From NCBI GenBank assembly GCA_032164295.1, contig JAJHTX010000006.1, positions 1,736,001 to 1,800,000 of the forward strand: a stretch of 64,000 bases of DNA. Reading direction: 5' to 3'. The translations under genes were made by a program, and so were the position numbers. Below the pieces are notes generated by a model. That model saw only the letters and a program-made list of their open reading frames with translations, searched no databases and was not told the DNA's origin. Shown one piece after another: positions 24,729 to 36,498 of the stretch. The stretch is from Inonotus obliquus (taxonomy: Eukaryota; Basidiomycota; Agaricomycetes; Hymenochaetales; Hymenochaetaceae). Within the stretch, counting starts at the first letter, position 1. Every line of letters starts with the position of its first letter.

Positions 24729-26076
24729 ATGTCTGGAATGAACTTGAAGCTCATCCTAGTCCTTGGAGCAACAGGAGCTCAGGGAATAGCTGTCATCGAT
24801 GCTTTACTCGCCAAAAGCGCGGATGGCAGTCCCTCTCCATACGCCGTTCGGGCACTGACGCGCGACCCTGAATCTAGACGCGCTCAGGAGTTGAAGGCGA
24901 AGGGCGTTGAATGTGTCAAAGGTGATTCTATTTTGTTTGACTGATTCTTCAATGTCGATGCCAACTGAACCCCATCTCCATGTAGGTTCATTTAGAGATT
25001 ATCTAACTGTCTTTGAGGCTCTAAAAGGGACATATGGTGCGTGGGCTAACACGGATGGTTTCTTCGTTGGAGAAACTCGCGAAGTTTATGCTGGGATGCG
25101 TATTTTCAAGCTTGCCAAACAGACTTGGAGTGTTAGGCATTATGTTTGGAGTAATCTTAATTATGTCTCCAAGGTAAGTGTGGTTCATAACATAACAGAA
25201 GTTGTGTGATGCCCATCTAACCACCGTTCGGATAGAAAACGAACTATAATCCTGATTACAGAATCGGGCATTTCGATGGAAAAGGCCGTGTTGCAGATTG
25301 GATGAAAGCTCAGCCTTCGGATACAACGAGTGATAATGGGATTGTGTGGAGTGTGGCGACTACGGGGTCCGTACATGGATATGTTGAAGATTGTGGGTGT
25401 GGCATATCTAATGACCTTCTTACTCGGCAATATTGATGCTTTGTTTATTTGTTTACAGCCAAGGTGGGGACCCATAACACAACGCGTCGATGGCACATAC
25501 GTCTTCGCTTCTGCCGTAGGGGATGAACGCGTCCCAATGATAAGTCTGCGCGACTTGGGGTACTTTGCCAGATATGTTTCTGATCATCGCGTCGAAAACT
25601 CTGGTCGAGACCTTGAAGTTGCCAGTCAACTTGTAGGTTGGGATGGAGAGGAGGGCCTCGTCGAGACGTTTAAGAGAGTTACGGGATCGAAAGCCGTACT
25701 TGATAGGCAGAGTATTGAGGAGTGGATGGGGAATTTCACGAACACAGATAGGAGTGTCGCTGTTGATGCGAAGGGTGGGATGACGTGGAAGGAGAATTTT
25801 TCGTCAGTGGCTTTCCCCCGCTCTCTCTTGACTTTGCTCCTGGCACTGATGCAATTTTACTATAGAGCGTTTTGGAGAACGTGGCGCGACGACATTATCA
25901 AACGCGACATGGAATGGATTCATTCTATCAATCCCAACGGCGATACTCTTGAGAGTTGGATGCGCGCAAATGATTCTCCAACTCGCGACATAAACTTGTT
26001 GAAGGGAGTTGAAGATTATGCTTCTTTTGAGCTTAACCCGGAGGCGATTGAAAAATTGAGGACGGGGGTGAATTAG
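24729..26076 (+). CDS. NmrA-like NAD(P)-binding protein, apparent one-base frameshift
   Basis: Exons: 24729-24921, 24986-25173, 25236 to about 25365, then a shifted frame to about 25395, and from about 25460 to 26076. A 63-base in-frame intron (25803-25865) is likely. The N-terminus has the nucleotide-binding loop LVLGATGAQG. Later NmrA-family segments are YGAWANTDGF, HYVWSNLNYVSK, IGHFDGKGRVADWM, GDERVPMISLRDLGYFARY and WRDDIIKRDMEWI. Family members sense NAD(P) state or act as short-chain reductases. Within GIVWSVATTG/PYMDML the frame must slip by one base in a run of four G (25364-25367). No splice site pair repairs it. This is either a sequencing error or the first disabling mutation, since the rest of the gene is intact. 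Confidence 0.8.
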
Positions 26077-26241
26077 GCGTTAATCCATCTTGATTAGCAT
26101 TCTCGTTGAAGTAGTTGAGTACATCGCACATATATGATTCACCCTCAACCCTTTAGACCTTACATGTTGCGTTTCCCCTTGTCCCATACTATCCAAAGTA
26201 TCCTCGGGAGGCGTCGACACCGACTGAATAGATAGAGCCAT

Positions 26242-27361
26242 TTATAACTGATCGAAATACTCTTCAACTTCCCAAGCACCTCCCCAATATTTCACTTGAC
26301 ATCTTACACCGCCTTCCTTTTCAATTCTACGTTGTAAACCTCTGAATGTTCTGCATAGAATTAGATCTTGCCTGTTATCGGACCAAATCAGGTCAAGAGA
26401 GAACAACAACAGTAAGTTGTAAGCAAAGAGCTGAACAAAAATGTTGGATACGAAAAGATGCACGTACTCTCTAAGACGGATAACAGGACAAAAATCATTG
26501 CTTCCATCTCCAACGTAGACGACTCTATCGTATGGTTGATGAGCTTTGAGGAAGGCGTCTAGTTCATCTCCTACGAAATGCCGCAAATGATCGAAATCAA
26601 TAATACCACAATGTCAGAAGACACAACATACCTTTGCACATATTAGGACTACACCCGACAGTACATCCGTGCTGCGGGCCAGAGGGGTCAATACGTCTGC
26701 GTAGCTTAAGTAATCCTGAAGATTCGTCCCATTCGGCAGGGTTGGTGACGACTGAGTCGAAGAGATGCGTGAGTTTCTTGTCCTACAAGTAGAGTCAAAA
26801 TAGTCAGAACATGTTCGGGTTGATAATGTACGGATTGAAGGGGCGTACTTCGAGGATCGTAGAGATGAAGATTGAATTTGAGTTCGAGAGGATGAAGAAC
26901 GTGGTGTCGGTGTCGGTTCGCGTTTTTAGCTTGTTTAATGCTCGAATCATTGCGGGATGCTACAGCACGAAGCGGAACGACTTAGTCGAAAGAAACGTAT
27001 CGTAAAGTGCGTTGGACGAACAAAAGGTATAATCCGCAGAGTATCTTCTATTTGTTGACGAGTTTTGCCCTCAGCATGGAGCTCGCGCAGTGATTGTGCC
27101 CTGGATTGGTAAAGCACGATTCAGGATGGAATGTGGTTAAATCGACAGTTTATTTACACGAGGTCCGTCCACTGTATATCGGGCTTTAGGTTTTTCATCC
27201 TCCTGCGCAGGTGAGGTGCAAGGACTTCAAAGATCCATCTATCTGTATCCTGATCGCACAGAGACCTGTAGATATTTGTACTTTACCGTAAATAAACATC
27301 ACATATACACTCACCAGTCGAAGTCAAACACAACAAGTTGTCTTTTGACGGCCTGTGCCAT
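26242..27361 (-). CDS. HAD-superfamily PHOSPHO-type phosphatase
   Basis: Seven exons on the minus strand: 27361-27315, 27265-27158, 27100-27022, 26959-26849, 26782-26632, 26570-26468, 26350-26242. The frame closes at 235 residues. Motif I is VVFDFDWS, carrying the nucleophilic Asp, followed by DQDTDRWIFEVL. Motif II is seen as FFILSNSNS. The late acidic motif is YVGDGSNDFCP, as in PHOSPHO1/2 phosphatases. Length agrees with that family (about 240). Animal members hydrolyse phosphocholine, phosphoethanolamine or pyridoxal phosphate. The substrate here is unknown. One donor (GTTCGT at 27021) is weak, but it joins IIPF to HPAMIRAL exactly as the family requires. It is divergent from TFB1 with only 116 bases between start codons. 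Confidence 0.9.
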
Positions 27362-27477
27362 CACGACGTTACAAAAGCAACATGATTGAAGAAAATAAAG
27401 TTTCTCTTCATAACGTGCGACGGAATATGCCGAGATTTGAACCGCGCCTCCTGAGGCTGTCCTTTCACCAGGTTCTA

Positions 27478-29810
27478 ATGCCTACCACGACCTACTTATG
27501 TCGAGCAAAAGCTGCCTACAAAAAAACACCAGGACTGCTCGAACTGACTCAAACGCATCTACAATGGACTGCTGCTGGAAAACAAGCCCCAGACTTGCGC
27601 ATCCCAACTTCAAAAGCGGCTTGTAAGTGTTCCGTGTAATAGATGAGGGAGACCCGTACTCCTAGGTTTTTGACCGCGTTTCTTTCTTCTCCTTTCGTTT
27701 TACACAGCGTTGTTTTGCAGCAAGGAAGGGTCCCCGCAAGTGAAGCTAAAACTCGGGCTCGTCGACAATGATGCGGGACATACGTTCATGTTTACATCTC
27801 CACAGGCGCTGGCAGAGCGGGAGGCATTCAAACAGGAGATGCAGAACATAATTGGGTTGAATAGAGCTACGTCGTCCGCGCCGCCTTCCGAGGCACCAAC
27901 GCCTAGCATCGCTGCTCCGCTACGACAACAGTTACCTGGACGTGTGGCTCTGACACCTCGTCCAATGCCGACAGTTTCGCGTGCGACATCGGTTTCCAGT
28001 GGGGGTCGAGCTTCTTCCTCTGGTCCTGGTGGACCAACCGAGGACTTTCGATTGCGGAAGAAAGTCCTGTTGAAGAATACCGAATTGGCGTCGCTGCATC
28101 GAGAGTTGGTAATGTCTGGACAAATTACGGAGTCAGAGTTTTGGGAAGGTCGAGAAGTGTGTATTTGCTTCATGTTTCATCAGGCGCCCATACTGACTGG
28201 GGCATATTTAGCACTTATTACTCGCCGAATCCGCACAAGAATCGCAAAAGCGTGGAAGGCCCGGACAACTTGTTGATCCTCGGCCAGAGACTGTTGCAGG
28301 AGGAGATATCAAGATCGTTGTCACCCCCCAGCTTGTTCATGACATCTTTGAAGAGTATCCCGTTGTGGCTAAAGCATATAATGAGACGGTCCCAGAACAG
28401 GTACGAATCCTCCTTCAAGTTAGTTTGATGAGTATTGATCGTCCAAAGCTTTCTGAGGCAGAGTTCTGGAAACGCTACTTCCAATCAAGACTGTTCCATA
28501 GGCATCGAGCGTCTATTCGATCTTCCGCCGCGCAATATGTCATAAAAGATGATCCCATCTTCGACAAGTATGTCGAGGCAGAAGACGATGGTTTGTATGC
28601 ACCTATTTTCTGCTTTCCTTGAGATTCTAAAGATGTCAAAAGGGCTGGAACCTCGTCGTAAACGCGATGACGAAGTGGATATTCTGGTAGATCTACTTGC
28701 CAATCAAGAAGATCACACCGAGGTATGCTGCCTCATTAATTAGCGCATACCTTCTGACATCTCCGTTAGACCGGCAACCAAAAAGACTCCACTATGCAAG
28801 CCGGGAGGCAAAAGGGTGCCTTGCCTCTGATTCGGAAATTCAACGAACACTCAGAGAGGTTGCTGAATAGTGCAGAGTAAGCTCAATCGTATGTGGCTTT
28901 CATCACTCTCTTGACATGTCTCTAGAGGCAATCCGGCAAAGAGACGCAAGCTAGACGAACAAAACGAGGTGAGCTATTAAATCAACGTTCACTAATCTTA
29001 TTATGAATACTGATTGCTACTTCTTTCTAGTCACTTTACTCTCAAATAGATTTAGAAGACTTACATGACGCTCAATCTTCCGACGGCATCATCCTGGAGA
29101 TGAAGGACCGTGGGCGTTACTTTGAAGGGAGGGCAGGAGGTACTGCAGCAGGCACTGACGGAGAAGCTGTGAGTTACTTGTGACCCTCTTGACTGTAGAC
29201 TCTAATAAAATCGTCCTTCTTCCATTAGCGACCGCTCTTCAAAATCATTCTACCAGAGACACGCGCCCAGCTGAATGACTGGATCACGGGTTTGAGCAAC
29301 GTATGATCTCAACTGACTCGTTCTCTTGTTATTTAGCTCACGTTCAAACTTGTAGTTGAAAGTTGATAAGAAGGCTGGGGATGCAGCACTACAAACTATG
29401 ACGCAAAATGTCCAACAGCGATTAGAAGTTAAGATGCAGAAAGGTCGGCATGCTCCGATATCTTGCCTTCGTCGCTGACAATACTTCTTAAAGGCGACAT
29501 TCCAGAGTCTCTATACTCACAGATGCGCACGTGCCAGACGGCGGCGAACGAATTCCTACGCCAGTTCTGGTCGTCGGTAGTTCCTTCACCAATTGATGGA
29601 GCCTTGAGCTCCGCGTCTCCAGCTCAAAGAGCGGCGAAAGCTGCAAAAATGGCTGGTTATCTTGGGAAGACGCCCGAGAAGATAGATGCCATCATTAAGA
29701 CGGCAAAAGGATCCGGCGTCGACGCTGCAAAAATTGAAATGGCGATGAAACCTGTTTTAACGGCGGTAGAGAAGGCGCTGCAATTCTACCAGACACGCAA
29801 GAAGACTTAG
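27478..29810 (+). CDS. TFB1: TFIIH core subunit Tfb1/p62
   Basis: Eleven exons: 27478-27622, 27708-28156, 28212-28400, 28458-28590, 28643-28722, 28770-28876, 28926-28968, 29031-29168, 29229-29300, 29356-29443, 29494-29810 (586 residues). The N-terminal pleckstrin-like domain spans about residues 1-105 (AYKKTPGLLELTQTHLQW, then VKLKLGLVDNDAGHTFMF). Two BSD domains follow: LHRELVMSGQITESEFW and AEFWKRYFQSRLFHRHR. The C-terminal helical part (MRTCQTAANEFLRQFWSSV) matches the p62 region that packs in TFIIH. It acts in RNA polymerase II initiation and nucleotide excision repair. ATG 27427 in the same frame is an alternative start. I prefer 27478 because MPTTTYLCRAKAAYKKT aligns better with the domain start. 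Confidence 0.95.
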
Positions 29811-29915
29811 ACGATTATCCACTTGGCAGACTTTTCTGAACTTGGCATTGACATCATTAACTGCACAACTTGCAGCAACATAATGTATTAGTGTACCAGA
29901 AACTACGTTAATAGC

Positions 29916-30955
29916 ATAAGTATTGGGGAGTGGCAATCCCCAAGTGCCGCACGAGCCCCCTTTTTTTCAAGCGGAGTTGTAGCATCCACCATATATGGTA
30001 AGAAACGGCGATCCATATTTACCGCCTTTTGATACAATGTACCAATCCTTCCTATGACCAAATAATTAGCATTTTATGAGAAATATACCAGAGAAGTAAA
30101 TACAGACATTCAGTCAATATGATACCAGATGAATGCAGACAAAAATGAGCATACATAGCATATTCTATTATAGGTTATTATCGGTCAACAGTACTCATGG
30201 TCCTGAGCAAGGTCTTTGGTGTTGTTACTGGTTATTCATTTGCATACACAGTAACTTTCTGGAATGGATGTATCAGAAGCATACTATCTACTGTATTTCA
30301 AAGCTTTTATATTGATTCCTTGATGTAGATGGTGTCACTGTATGCATCTCTGAGAAAGACTAAGATAAGCACTATGCAGTGTCATTTATAGCATTTTTGG
30401 AGTTCTTACAGGTACCATGGTATACTTACTCAAGTTATCAAATGAATTTTGTGCTTACAGACATTTTGTGATATTGTCTTGCATTTTTACTCTTTTGCTG
30501 GTTTGTGCACCCACACAAATGCAATGTCACGTGATGGACTTTTCCTTTATTTGGTGAGATTCAATGCACTCTTCCAACTCTCGGAACTCTCTGAATTTCT
30601 CAACGATTTCCATGCAAGTGCACAAATCATACTGTTTCATGACTATCTTCATTTTGTTGAGAAAACATTTTCAAGAAATTATCTAGTTCCTTAGATATGA
30701 CCCAAAACTATACAATATCTCGACAGATTTTAGCAAAAATGGAGTTCTTTTTTGAAGAGATCGGTCTTTTGACATCAAGGACATGATATACACACTTAAT
30801 ACTGGTGATGTTTGTGATGTGGGAGGGGTACATAGAGTCGAATGCGTCTCTCAAAAAACGGTCATCGCTTATGCTTAAGCGAGCTCCGGCACGACGCGGC
30901 ATAGACCGTGAGAACGGTCGTTTTTTTGATAGGGATTGCCACTCCCCATAAGTAT
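29916..30955. mobile_element. Non-autonomous hAT-like element with 17-base TIRs and target duplication
   Basis: The element spans 29924-30948 (1025 bases). The terminal inverted repeats TGGGGAGTGGCAATCCC (29924-29940) and its exact complement (30932-30948) are perfect. It is flanked by a direct repeat TAAGTAT, or ATAAGTAT if 8 bases are counted (29916-29923 and 30948-30955). The 8-base form fits the hAT target pattern nTnnnnAn. The inside is AT-rich and has no transposase. Just inside the right end lies a GC-rich patch with short palindromes (about 30870-30925). Its perfect ends suggest recent mobility. Confidence 0.85.
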
Positions 30956-30984
30956 GGGAGGGCGATTTCATTATGGTGTATATA

Positions 30985-30992
30985 CACGTGAC
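30985..30992. promoter_or_regulatory. CACGTGAC motif upstream of the 31061 gene
   Basis: It lies 76 bases before the ATG, a spacing shared with three other promoters in the window. It is 30 bases outside the hAT-like element's flanking repeat, so it was not brought in by the element. Confidence 0.4.
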
Positions 30993-31060
30993 TGAGTTAT
31001 TTTATGAAGAATCTATTGAGTACCCTTCTTTATCTACTTCCAGGTGGTACTGCGTCCAAG

Positions 31061-32042
31061 ATGCCACACAAAAGAGCAAAACGGTCCGTTAGTGAGAAGG
31101 CTAAAGCAGAAAGGTGAATAAGGATTACCTGTACTCGACTCTCGGCACAGACTCAGGCTTTGGTCTTTCAGAAAGCTAGATCTCGCGCCTTCACAGTCAA
31201 CCTTTACTTCAAATGACATACCGAAGTCAATGACTCGCGTTCTTAACGCCGAAGCGATTCAAAGCGCATGGAAGGAAAAGAAAAGGACTCTGGAGCAAGA
31301 TGGCAATGGAGGAGATGAAGGAGGGAAGAGGAAGCGGAGGAAGATTGCGGATACTACTGCTGGTGGTACTACGAAGAATAACGACATCAGAATCAAACCC
31401 GGAGAGTCGTCAAGACACTTCAAGCGGTAAGTATGATTCTATGTCAAATATCGCATTAGTAGCTTAGCTGATGAATCATCGCTATGCTATGCACTACATA
31501 GACGTGTAGAAGACGATATGCGACCAATCATCCGTTCCGCTATGAAGAACACAACATCCATATCCAGGCAGAAGGCTAAGCAGTCTCAGAAGGACGTTGA
31601 GCGACTATCAAGCCAGCGACATAAGCCAAAAGGAGGGCGAGGGCAGGACGTTTCTGACTCCGAATCCGGCGAGGATACTGCGCCGGGAGGAAGTCAAAGG
31701 AGAAAAGACAACCCCAAAACAAAAGTGCGACAAGCGAAGGGAAAAAGAACTCCAAGTCCAGATTTCGTTCGACTATCGTCTTCCGCACCAAAACGTCTTA
31801 ACGACATCGTACAAGCACCTCCGGAGCTCAAATCTGCCGCACCTCGACTTTCCCGGTTAGTTCAGAAACGATCTCAAAGTCAGAAACAGACGAAACTTGG
31901 CAACGATGGGTTGTCTAGAGGTGATGATAATGATGGGGACAGTGTGATTGGCTTACAACAAAAGAGGTTGATGGAACTTGAAAGGGAGAAAGCGATCAAC
32001 AGGTATCGAGCGCTGAAAGAGGCGAAGTTGAAGGAACAGTAG
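31061..32042 (+). CDS. Small basic protein with GESxxxFxRRVE motif, possibly nucleolar
   Basis: Three exons: 31061-31113, 31172-31426, 31502-32042 (282 residues), all GT-AG. It begins MPHKRAKRSVSEKAKAERK and is strongly basic throughout, with a cluster GKRKRRKIAD. Around the second junction it reads KPGESSRHFKRRVEDDMRPII, cut by the intron. This resembles the GES...F..R motif of CCDC137-like and ribosome-biogenesis proteins, but I cannot name an orthologue. The last 40 residues (GLQQKRLMELEREKAINRY and on) form a charged helix, likely a coiled coil. Nuclear or nucleolar location is inferred from charge. Confidence 0.75.
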
Positions 32043-32262
32043 AAGCAAGAAGGCACTCTGGTCTGATTTTTGTTAGTGTTTCTCCCTATACGGATGAGCA
32101 TTTTGAAATAGAGTCTGGCTGTAATTGGTAGCACGATTACATGATGATATCTTATATATGTATAAACCTAATAAATAGAAAACAATGCAATCCAAGAGAA
32201 CATGCGATAGGCGAGCAAAAATGTATGCGTGAAGAGTCCATACGATGAAACAAACTATTCCT

Positions 32263-35107
32263 CTAATCCTGTAAAGGATTAGGCTGAGTCCGTAATGTCG
32301 ACCCCGACGATGCCGTACATTCATATGTGCTAAACATAACGAGCACATGTAGTACAAGTGCGTAGAATATGAACATTGTCCGAGCTCGTCGGTTCCCTAA
32401 TATCGCGCGTGTGAGCGAGAGAACGGCTCGGTCTAATGGGTTAAGTGCTTGATAAGCCCGAGCGGCCTCCTGTGGTGGAAGATACGTCTTCAGTCCCTTT
32501 AGAGATCCAGAAATATGAAAAGTGGGGCTTACTCGTCCTCGGAAAGCCTCAAAAGGATTCATAGCTTCCTCGTATCGCGCATGATACTTGCTTAAATCAT
32601 CTTGTCGCGCGGCAGGCAGTGGATTAAGCTGCGACTGCGCATCTTCTCGATAGCTCTGCATATATCGCACTTTCTCGTAGAGTTTTATGTTGTCTGTTTG
32701 AAGAGCTTTGACTTCTGAGCGTAGTTCCGATAATGTTTGGAAATGTTTACGAAGTTCCTAAGGATTAAGAGTTGAAGAAATAGGATACGTTGAGAAAGTA
32801 AAGTAAGTGTGGAGATGCGCACCTCTTCGAGCTCAGCATTTCGTTGACGGAAGCGATCACGCTGACTTGTGACAATCGGGAGTATAGACGTATCAGCCGA
32901 AGGAGCAAATGGGATTGGCGTAGACCTCGCAGACGTGTCCTACGAACCCGTTTCATATGAGCCTGAGATCTTATGAACAAAGAATAGTTTCTTACTGGAG
33001 CCGATTTCGTTCCTCCAATGTCAAGATCAGCAAGTCCAAGAGTATCCTTCGATTTTTCCGCCCCTGCGGGTGAGCGGACTCCATTTGCCAGGGGATTATG
33101 AACCTCCAGCTGGAGCAGGTCGAGTTCAAGCTTCTCATTTAGTATGCGCTTGTCCTCAAGTTCGCTCTTGGTGATTCGTAACTCCTCCGATACCTCGGCC
33201 ATTCTTGATTCAAGGTCGCTATGTGCTACCTGATACAATCAGGTTCAATGGGGGAAGGGAATGTATAATTGGATATGGAACGTACTCTCAGTTTGGTAAG
33301 CTCGTCCATGATTCGCTTGTTTTTGGTTGCGAGAAGAACCTCCAGCGAGCTGGTCTGCTGCTGTTGAGAAGTAGACTTCAAGGGTCGTGGGCTTGGTAAC
33401 GCGAGACCGAGTGAGTTGCCGTCGGTAATGTAGCCCTCATCAGCAGCATAACCATCCTCATCCATGCCACCAAACTCCACAAACTAAATGAATGAATCTG
33501 AGAATCCCTTCAGAAAAACAAACGAACAAGCAAACCTTCATAATGTCCAACTCTCGCTTTATCTCGTCGTAGTCCGAGTATTGGTTTAGTTGCTTCCTGA
33601 GGTTCGTTACTTCCGAATCCTGAGAAAGATCCAACGTTAAATCAAAGTACTATCACTCGTAACGGGAAGCAGAATAACTCGGGTGGATAGTTCCCTCTCC
33701 TTCTCATCGATGGTTTTCCTCAACTCCCTTTCCACCTCCACACTTGTCGCCTTCTGTGATTCCAGAAGGCGGGATAGTCGCTCAGATTCCGAGGTCAGTT
33801 CGGAAATCTGCTGTTCAAGGGGCGCGATCCTGCAGGACTACATTAGACACAAAATTGGGAATGACAAACGGGCATACCTGCTCGCAGCATCACTTCCACT
33901 ACGCACGGCCTCAATCTCTGCCCGAAGTAGTTCCTGACCAATTTATGACCAGTGTCAGATATAATTTATGCCACAAGTGTTCTGAAGCATACATTTCTCC
34001 GCTCTGCGGAGGCCACCCGGTTGCTTGCTCGCTCCAGTTCCGCGACAATCATGTCCAGTTCTGCAAGCTTTGCGAGAGTTTCCTGATCTAAATGAAGAGG
34101 CGATTATTAACCGACAAAAACCGAAGCAAAGATATGTTCACGGACCTTGCCGCTGTGAATGATCAAGCAGCTTAGCTTGATTGGTTTCGTTAGACATTCG
34201 CAAATCACGAAGTTGGGTTTGAGCCAATGAAAATTGGCGGACAAGGTCCTTCTCTCTATTGGCGTACGTATCACGAGAACAGTCTAGCTCACGTAGATGG
34301 GCAACGGCGTACCTGTCTTCATAATTTCGCAACTTCTCATCATAGGTCGCGTGCAGTTCATTCTCCTTCTGCGATACTTTCTCAGCGATCAACTCTTCCA
34401 TACGTTCCTCCAAATGCTGAGCTTTCGTTTCCACCTTCTTCTTGGCTGATTCGATATTCGAAAAGTCGGAGAGTTTGCGGTTCAATGAAGCATTCTCCTC
34501 TCTCAGCTTTGCGACTTCCGCCTCTAGTTGGGAGGCTTGGGAAGCTTTTATTGTTTGCTCCTGAGTAGCGGTGTTCTGTTAGCATTCTTCATTTACCTTT
34601 GACTGTGCAACTTACTACCGCAGCGTCGAGGAGAGGGTAAGGATCTGGTGCTTCGGCAAGTTTCTTGTACAAGCTGAGAAAAGCATTCTCGGATATCTTT
34701 GACCGTTTCGTCAGGCTGTCTATTTCAGTCTGATAGGCTGAAGGTAGCGCATAATTAATAACGATGGCGAGCACTGAAAATCAAGAATGCTGACCCTTCA
34801 ACAATCCTTTCCATGCGCTCAATTTATCCTCGTCGGGAATCTTCTTGAACTCTACCACGATGTCAGGACGAGTAGAAGATTATATTCCGTCAACTCGCTT
34901 ACCTTTTGTGCGTTCCGCGAGTGCTTTCCTTCCAACAACACTCTCCTTTTGGTTCTCAACGATTTCAATTCCTTGAGTATCCAAGGTCTTTTGGAGTTCA
35001 CCAAGATTTATGTCTAAAGGAGGGAGTCAGTAAAAGCAAGTAGCAGTATTATGATACTTACCTTTCCATGTCGAAAGAGCAGCCGCAAAGTTGCTTTCCG
35101 AAGTCAT
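32263..35107 (-). CDS. Golgi membrane protein CASP/Coy1 homologue
   Basis: A minus-strand gene of about fifteen exons. Secure 5' exons are 35107-35062, 35013-34903, 34851-34795 and one starting at 34737. The start MTSESNFAAALSTWKD fits the family. The N-terminal conserved block reads EFKKIPDEDKLSAWKGLLK, AYQTEIDSLTKRSK and FLSLYKKLAEAPDPYPLLD. A long coiled coil follows (about 34600-33000) with heptad-like Leu, Glu and Lys. The CASP_C end is YEEAMNPFEAFRGR, LNPLDRAVLSLTRAILGNRRART and one tail-anchor helix (MFIFYALVLHVLVMFSTY). Family role: a tail-anchored golgin in intra-Golgi transport. The final luminal tail is short. The middle exon borders were not all fixed. Confidence 0.93.
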
Positions 35108-35256
35108 TTCTCAGCAAATAATAACGTGCCGTGGTGGACAAGGAAAGGAGACCGCAAACTCGAAACGCAAGGGAGGGAATATGGTGACACGTGACTGGGT
35201 ACGTCGATTCGATTATTTATTTTATTATTTTATTTTTCATCCATTCACTGTTGGAC
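35108..35256. promoter_or_regulatory. Bidirectional promoter of CASP and uS9m
   Basis: 149 bases between two start codons. CACGTGAC at 35188-35195 sits near the centre, 81 bases from the CASP ATG and 69 from the uS9m ATG. A T/A-rich run follows (35213-35240). Confidence 0.55.
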
Positions 35257-36296
35257 ATGGTCTTCGTATGTCGTAGAGCGGCGACAGCCTTCAGCACTCG
35301 ATCTTCGTTTGTCTACTCTAGTTCGTTTTCTAGCTCTGCTCGTCTTGGTGCGCATGTTCGACCACCAGAATCACCAACATTCTACACTGGACGGTCTGCT
35401 TTCTATGACTACGTTTCTGCGCTCGAACGTGCAGTCAACCATACGCGATCAACGCTCAAGTCGCTTCAGTTAACGCCCCTGCCAGATTTTGCCTTGCGTT
35501 CTTTACCTCCCCCTGTTTCTGCGTGGAAAAGTAAAGAGGAGCTAGCAGGCACGCTTAGTTCGAAATTATCTGCTTCACGACATCGTCGACTCGTCCAACT
35601 CCTCAACCAGTTAAATGATTTTCGTCGAATCGCATCGACGGCCGGACATGACGACCTTGCGCAAAACTTAGACGGTGTACTCGAGATGTTCGAGCGCCCG
35701 GATAAAGAACAACATCTTCGACGTGGACAACGAAAACCTATCGTCATTGACGAATTCGGTCGTGCTTACGCTTACGGAGCGCGTAAAACCAGTTCGGCAC
35801 GCGTATGGGTTATCTCATCAGAATACGCGACAGCTGCAAAAGTTCAGGGTGGAAGCCCAAGCCCTCCAGTCACCGAAGTTCTTGTTAACAACCTACCCTT
35901 GAATGAATACTTCAAGATCCCCACAGACAGAGAACGTGTCCTTCGACCCTTTAGAGTTGCAGGCTTGTTGGGAGCTTACAATGTATTTGCTATTGCTCGT
36001 GGAGGAGGACTGAGCGGGCAAGCCGGAGCTGTTGCTCATGGTATTGCGAAGGGGTTGGCGGCTCACGTACCCGATGTTGAGCTCATTCTACGGAGAGGCC
36101 AGTCTTTTACTACCGTACATTTGCTCGCTTAAATCTTACATCCTCATAGCGAAACTACTGCGTCGCGATCCTCGTATGGTGGAGCGGAAGAAGACAGGAA
36201 GAGCAAAGGCCAGGAAGGGTGTATGTACTTTATACTCAATCTCTGTCGAAAGACATACTCACCAATTCTCTCTAGTACACTTGGGTCAAGCGTTGA
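35257..36296 (+). CDS. MRPS9: Mitochondrial small-subunit ribosomal protein uS9m
   Basis: Three exons: 35257-36097, 36150-36220, 36276-36296 (310 residues). It starts MVFVCRRAATAFSTRSS, an Arg/Ser-rich mitochondrial leader. The C-terminal third is the uS9 domain: GRKTS-like YGARKTSSARVWV, NNLPLNEYF, the signature RGGGLSGQAGAVAHGIAKGL, RDPRMVERKK and the terminal KGYTWVKR that reaches the ribosomal P site. The last exon codes only YTWVKR. Intron 1 (36098-36149) fits the frame only with a GC donor (GAG|GCCAGT). Any GT site nearby breaks the conserved RR/AKLLRRDPR join. It is convergent with BRE1. Confidence 0.94.
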
Positions 36297-36498
36297 TTCT
36301 TACTTGCATCTGGTGTTTTCACAATCTATTCTCCGTTACTTCTTTCATCTAAGAGATAACCATCCAGCCTTACTATACATCATTCAATCTTCGCAAAGTG
36401 ACGAAGTCCGAACGACAATTCGAATAATAGAATGATAAATTGCACAAGGACAAGGAATGAGGGTCAGTATTAAGCAATGTAATGTAGTAAGGAACACA

